Assembly (NCBI GenBank): GCA_018816605.1
Contig: JAHIVS010000460.1
Coordinates: 1 to 24,761, forward strand
Reading direction: 5' to 3'
Length of the DNA stretch: 24,761 bases
Source: Pseudomonadota bacterium
GTDB lineage: Bacteria; Desulfobacterota; Desulfobacteria; Desulfobacterales; Desulfobacteraceae
Positions 24,062 to 24,761 of the stretch are shown in pieces. The position numbers were made by a program, and so were the translations under genes. The stretch's first letter is position 1. Every line of letters starts with the position of its first letter. The notes under the pieces are model-generated. The model did not search any database. It was not told the origin of the DNA and saw only the letters and a program-made list of their open reading frames with translations.

Positions 24062-24088
24062 GCTGGAGACCATAAATAAAAAGTGGAA

Positions 24089-24761
24089 ATGGATAAATCC
24101 ATCATAAAAAAAGGTCTTGGCAGCCGCTTCAGTATTGCCCTGAAAGGTGTTGTGAGCCTGGTGATTTTTGTTTTTTCCATCATTGCAGTGGTCCACAACA
24201 CTGCAATGGTGGAACCCGTCTGGGTCAGAGGCTTTTAAGGACATCCAAACTGGCCGAAATAAGCCTGCCTTCAGCTGTGTGGCAGGTGGCTTATGAGTCC
24301 ATGGCTGATCTTCTTGATGCGATTTTTAGCGACGAAACCATCGTCCATGCCAGCATCACCTTTGAAGGGGAAACCCTTGCCAAAAAAGGCCGTCTTCCCT
24401 TTGATCAAAGGCCGTTTTCTTTTTTTAAGGAGTCTTCACAATTTATGGTCAATCCCGTGGAGATACACAAGGCCGGGAAAAAAATCGGAAATTTTCATAT
24501 TGCCATCTCCCGTGAAAAAACAAACAAAGAGTTTTTTTTAAACCTGCTGGGAATTGCTGTCTTTACATTGATTGTCATTGCGGCGATCTCCATCACCTGT
24601 ATTTTCCTCACAAGACGCTATATTTTTGCTCCCCTGTTAAAACTGGAAAAATCAACAGGAAGGATTGCCAATGGAGATTTAGAGGCATCCATTGTAGTGT
24701 CACATGATGATGATGTCGGGTGGCTGGCCAGACGTATTGTCAACATAAGGGATGCCATTTA
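24089..24761 (+). pseudogene. Membrane sensor with HAMP domain, one frameshift, partial
   Basis: Starting 27 nt after the binding-protein gene, the first frame encodes an N-terminal membrane span (SLVIFVFSIIAVV) and stops at TAA 24236-24238. The reading continues in another frame (from about 24215) as TRLGQRLLRTSKLAEISLPS, an extracytoplasmic sensor domain, a second span (near 24545-24610) and a HAMP-like segment (LEKSTGRIANGDLE, SHDDDVGWLARR). One base (an A at about 24213-24214) seems to be missing. The output domain lies beyond the right edge, so histidine kinase, diguanylate cyclase and chemoreceptor all remain possible. No ribosome site is clear; a GTG at 24083 in the same frame is an alternative start. 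Confidence 0.7.

Noticed and set aside
1..24761. CRISPR arrays, tRNA or rRNA genes, insertion sequences
   Set aside because: No regularly spaced repeats, no recognisable tRNA or rRNA sequences and no transposase-like frames were seen on either strand.

Overview
The window looks like chromosome of a Gram-negative anaerobe, most likely one of the Desulfobacterota. This is an inference from gene style: lipoproteins with clear lipoboxes, a membrane aminopropyltransferase-like protein, a fused iron-sulfur flavoprotein dehydrogenase, and a type IV pilus/type II secretion ATPase fused to a receiver domain. No marker gene settles the taxonomy. I saw no rRNA, tRNA, CRISPR array or insertion sequence.

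Region 1 (1-6342, minus strand) is a tightly packed six-gene operon. In order of transcription it encodes a membrane-anchored helical protein, TelA, a small acidic protein (possibly DUF4178), a large lipoprotein, a duplicated DUF350 membrane protein, and a multi-spanning spermidine-synthase-like enzyme that runs off the left edge. TelA, DUF350 and membrane SpeE-like proteins recur together in envelope-stress gene neighbourhoods. This is the best candidate for a poorly described system.

Region 2 (6343-9993, plus strand) starts with a structured intergenic region containing a 15-bp palindrome and a strong hairpin with a T-tract. It continues with a glycine-zipper lipoprotein, TypA/BipA GTPase and a single-domain proline dehydrogenase, and closes with a bidirectional terminator.

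Region 3 (10165-13523, minus strand) holds a stand-alone trpB with its own promoter, a class I/II aminotransferase with its own terminator, and a zinc-ribbon Nudix hydrolase.

Region 4 (13692-18504) holds a plus-strand metallo-beta-lactamase-fold hydrolase that converges on a minus-strand operon. The operon encodes a fused [2Fe-2S]/FAD/NAD/2x[4Fe-4S]/BFD dehydrogenase subunit, its DAO-family partner and a FadR-type GntR regulator. A perfect FadR-type operator palindrome sits in the promoter region. It looks like a self-regulated catabolic module for an amino or imino acid, or an N-methyl amine.

Region 5 (18588-23070, minus strand) holds a YgiQ-family radical SAM protein with a near-consensus promoter, then an Hpt protein next to a PilB/GspE-type ATPase carrying a C-terminal receiver domain. 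The ATPase gene is split by one frameshift inside its N-terminal MshEN domain. Hpt and receiver suggest a phosphorelay acting on a secretion or pilus motor.

Region 6 (23353-24761, plus strand) holds an SBP_bac_3-like periplasmic protein gene with three frameshifts and a membrane HAMP sensor gene with one, which runs off the right edge. Each lesion is a one-base indel and the protein segments between them look well conserved, so either very recent decay or sequence error could explain them.
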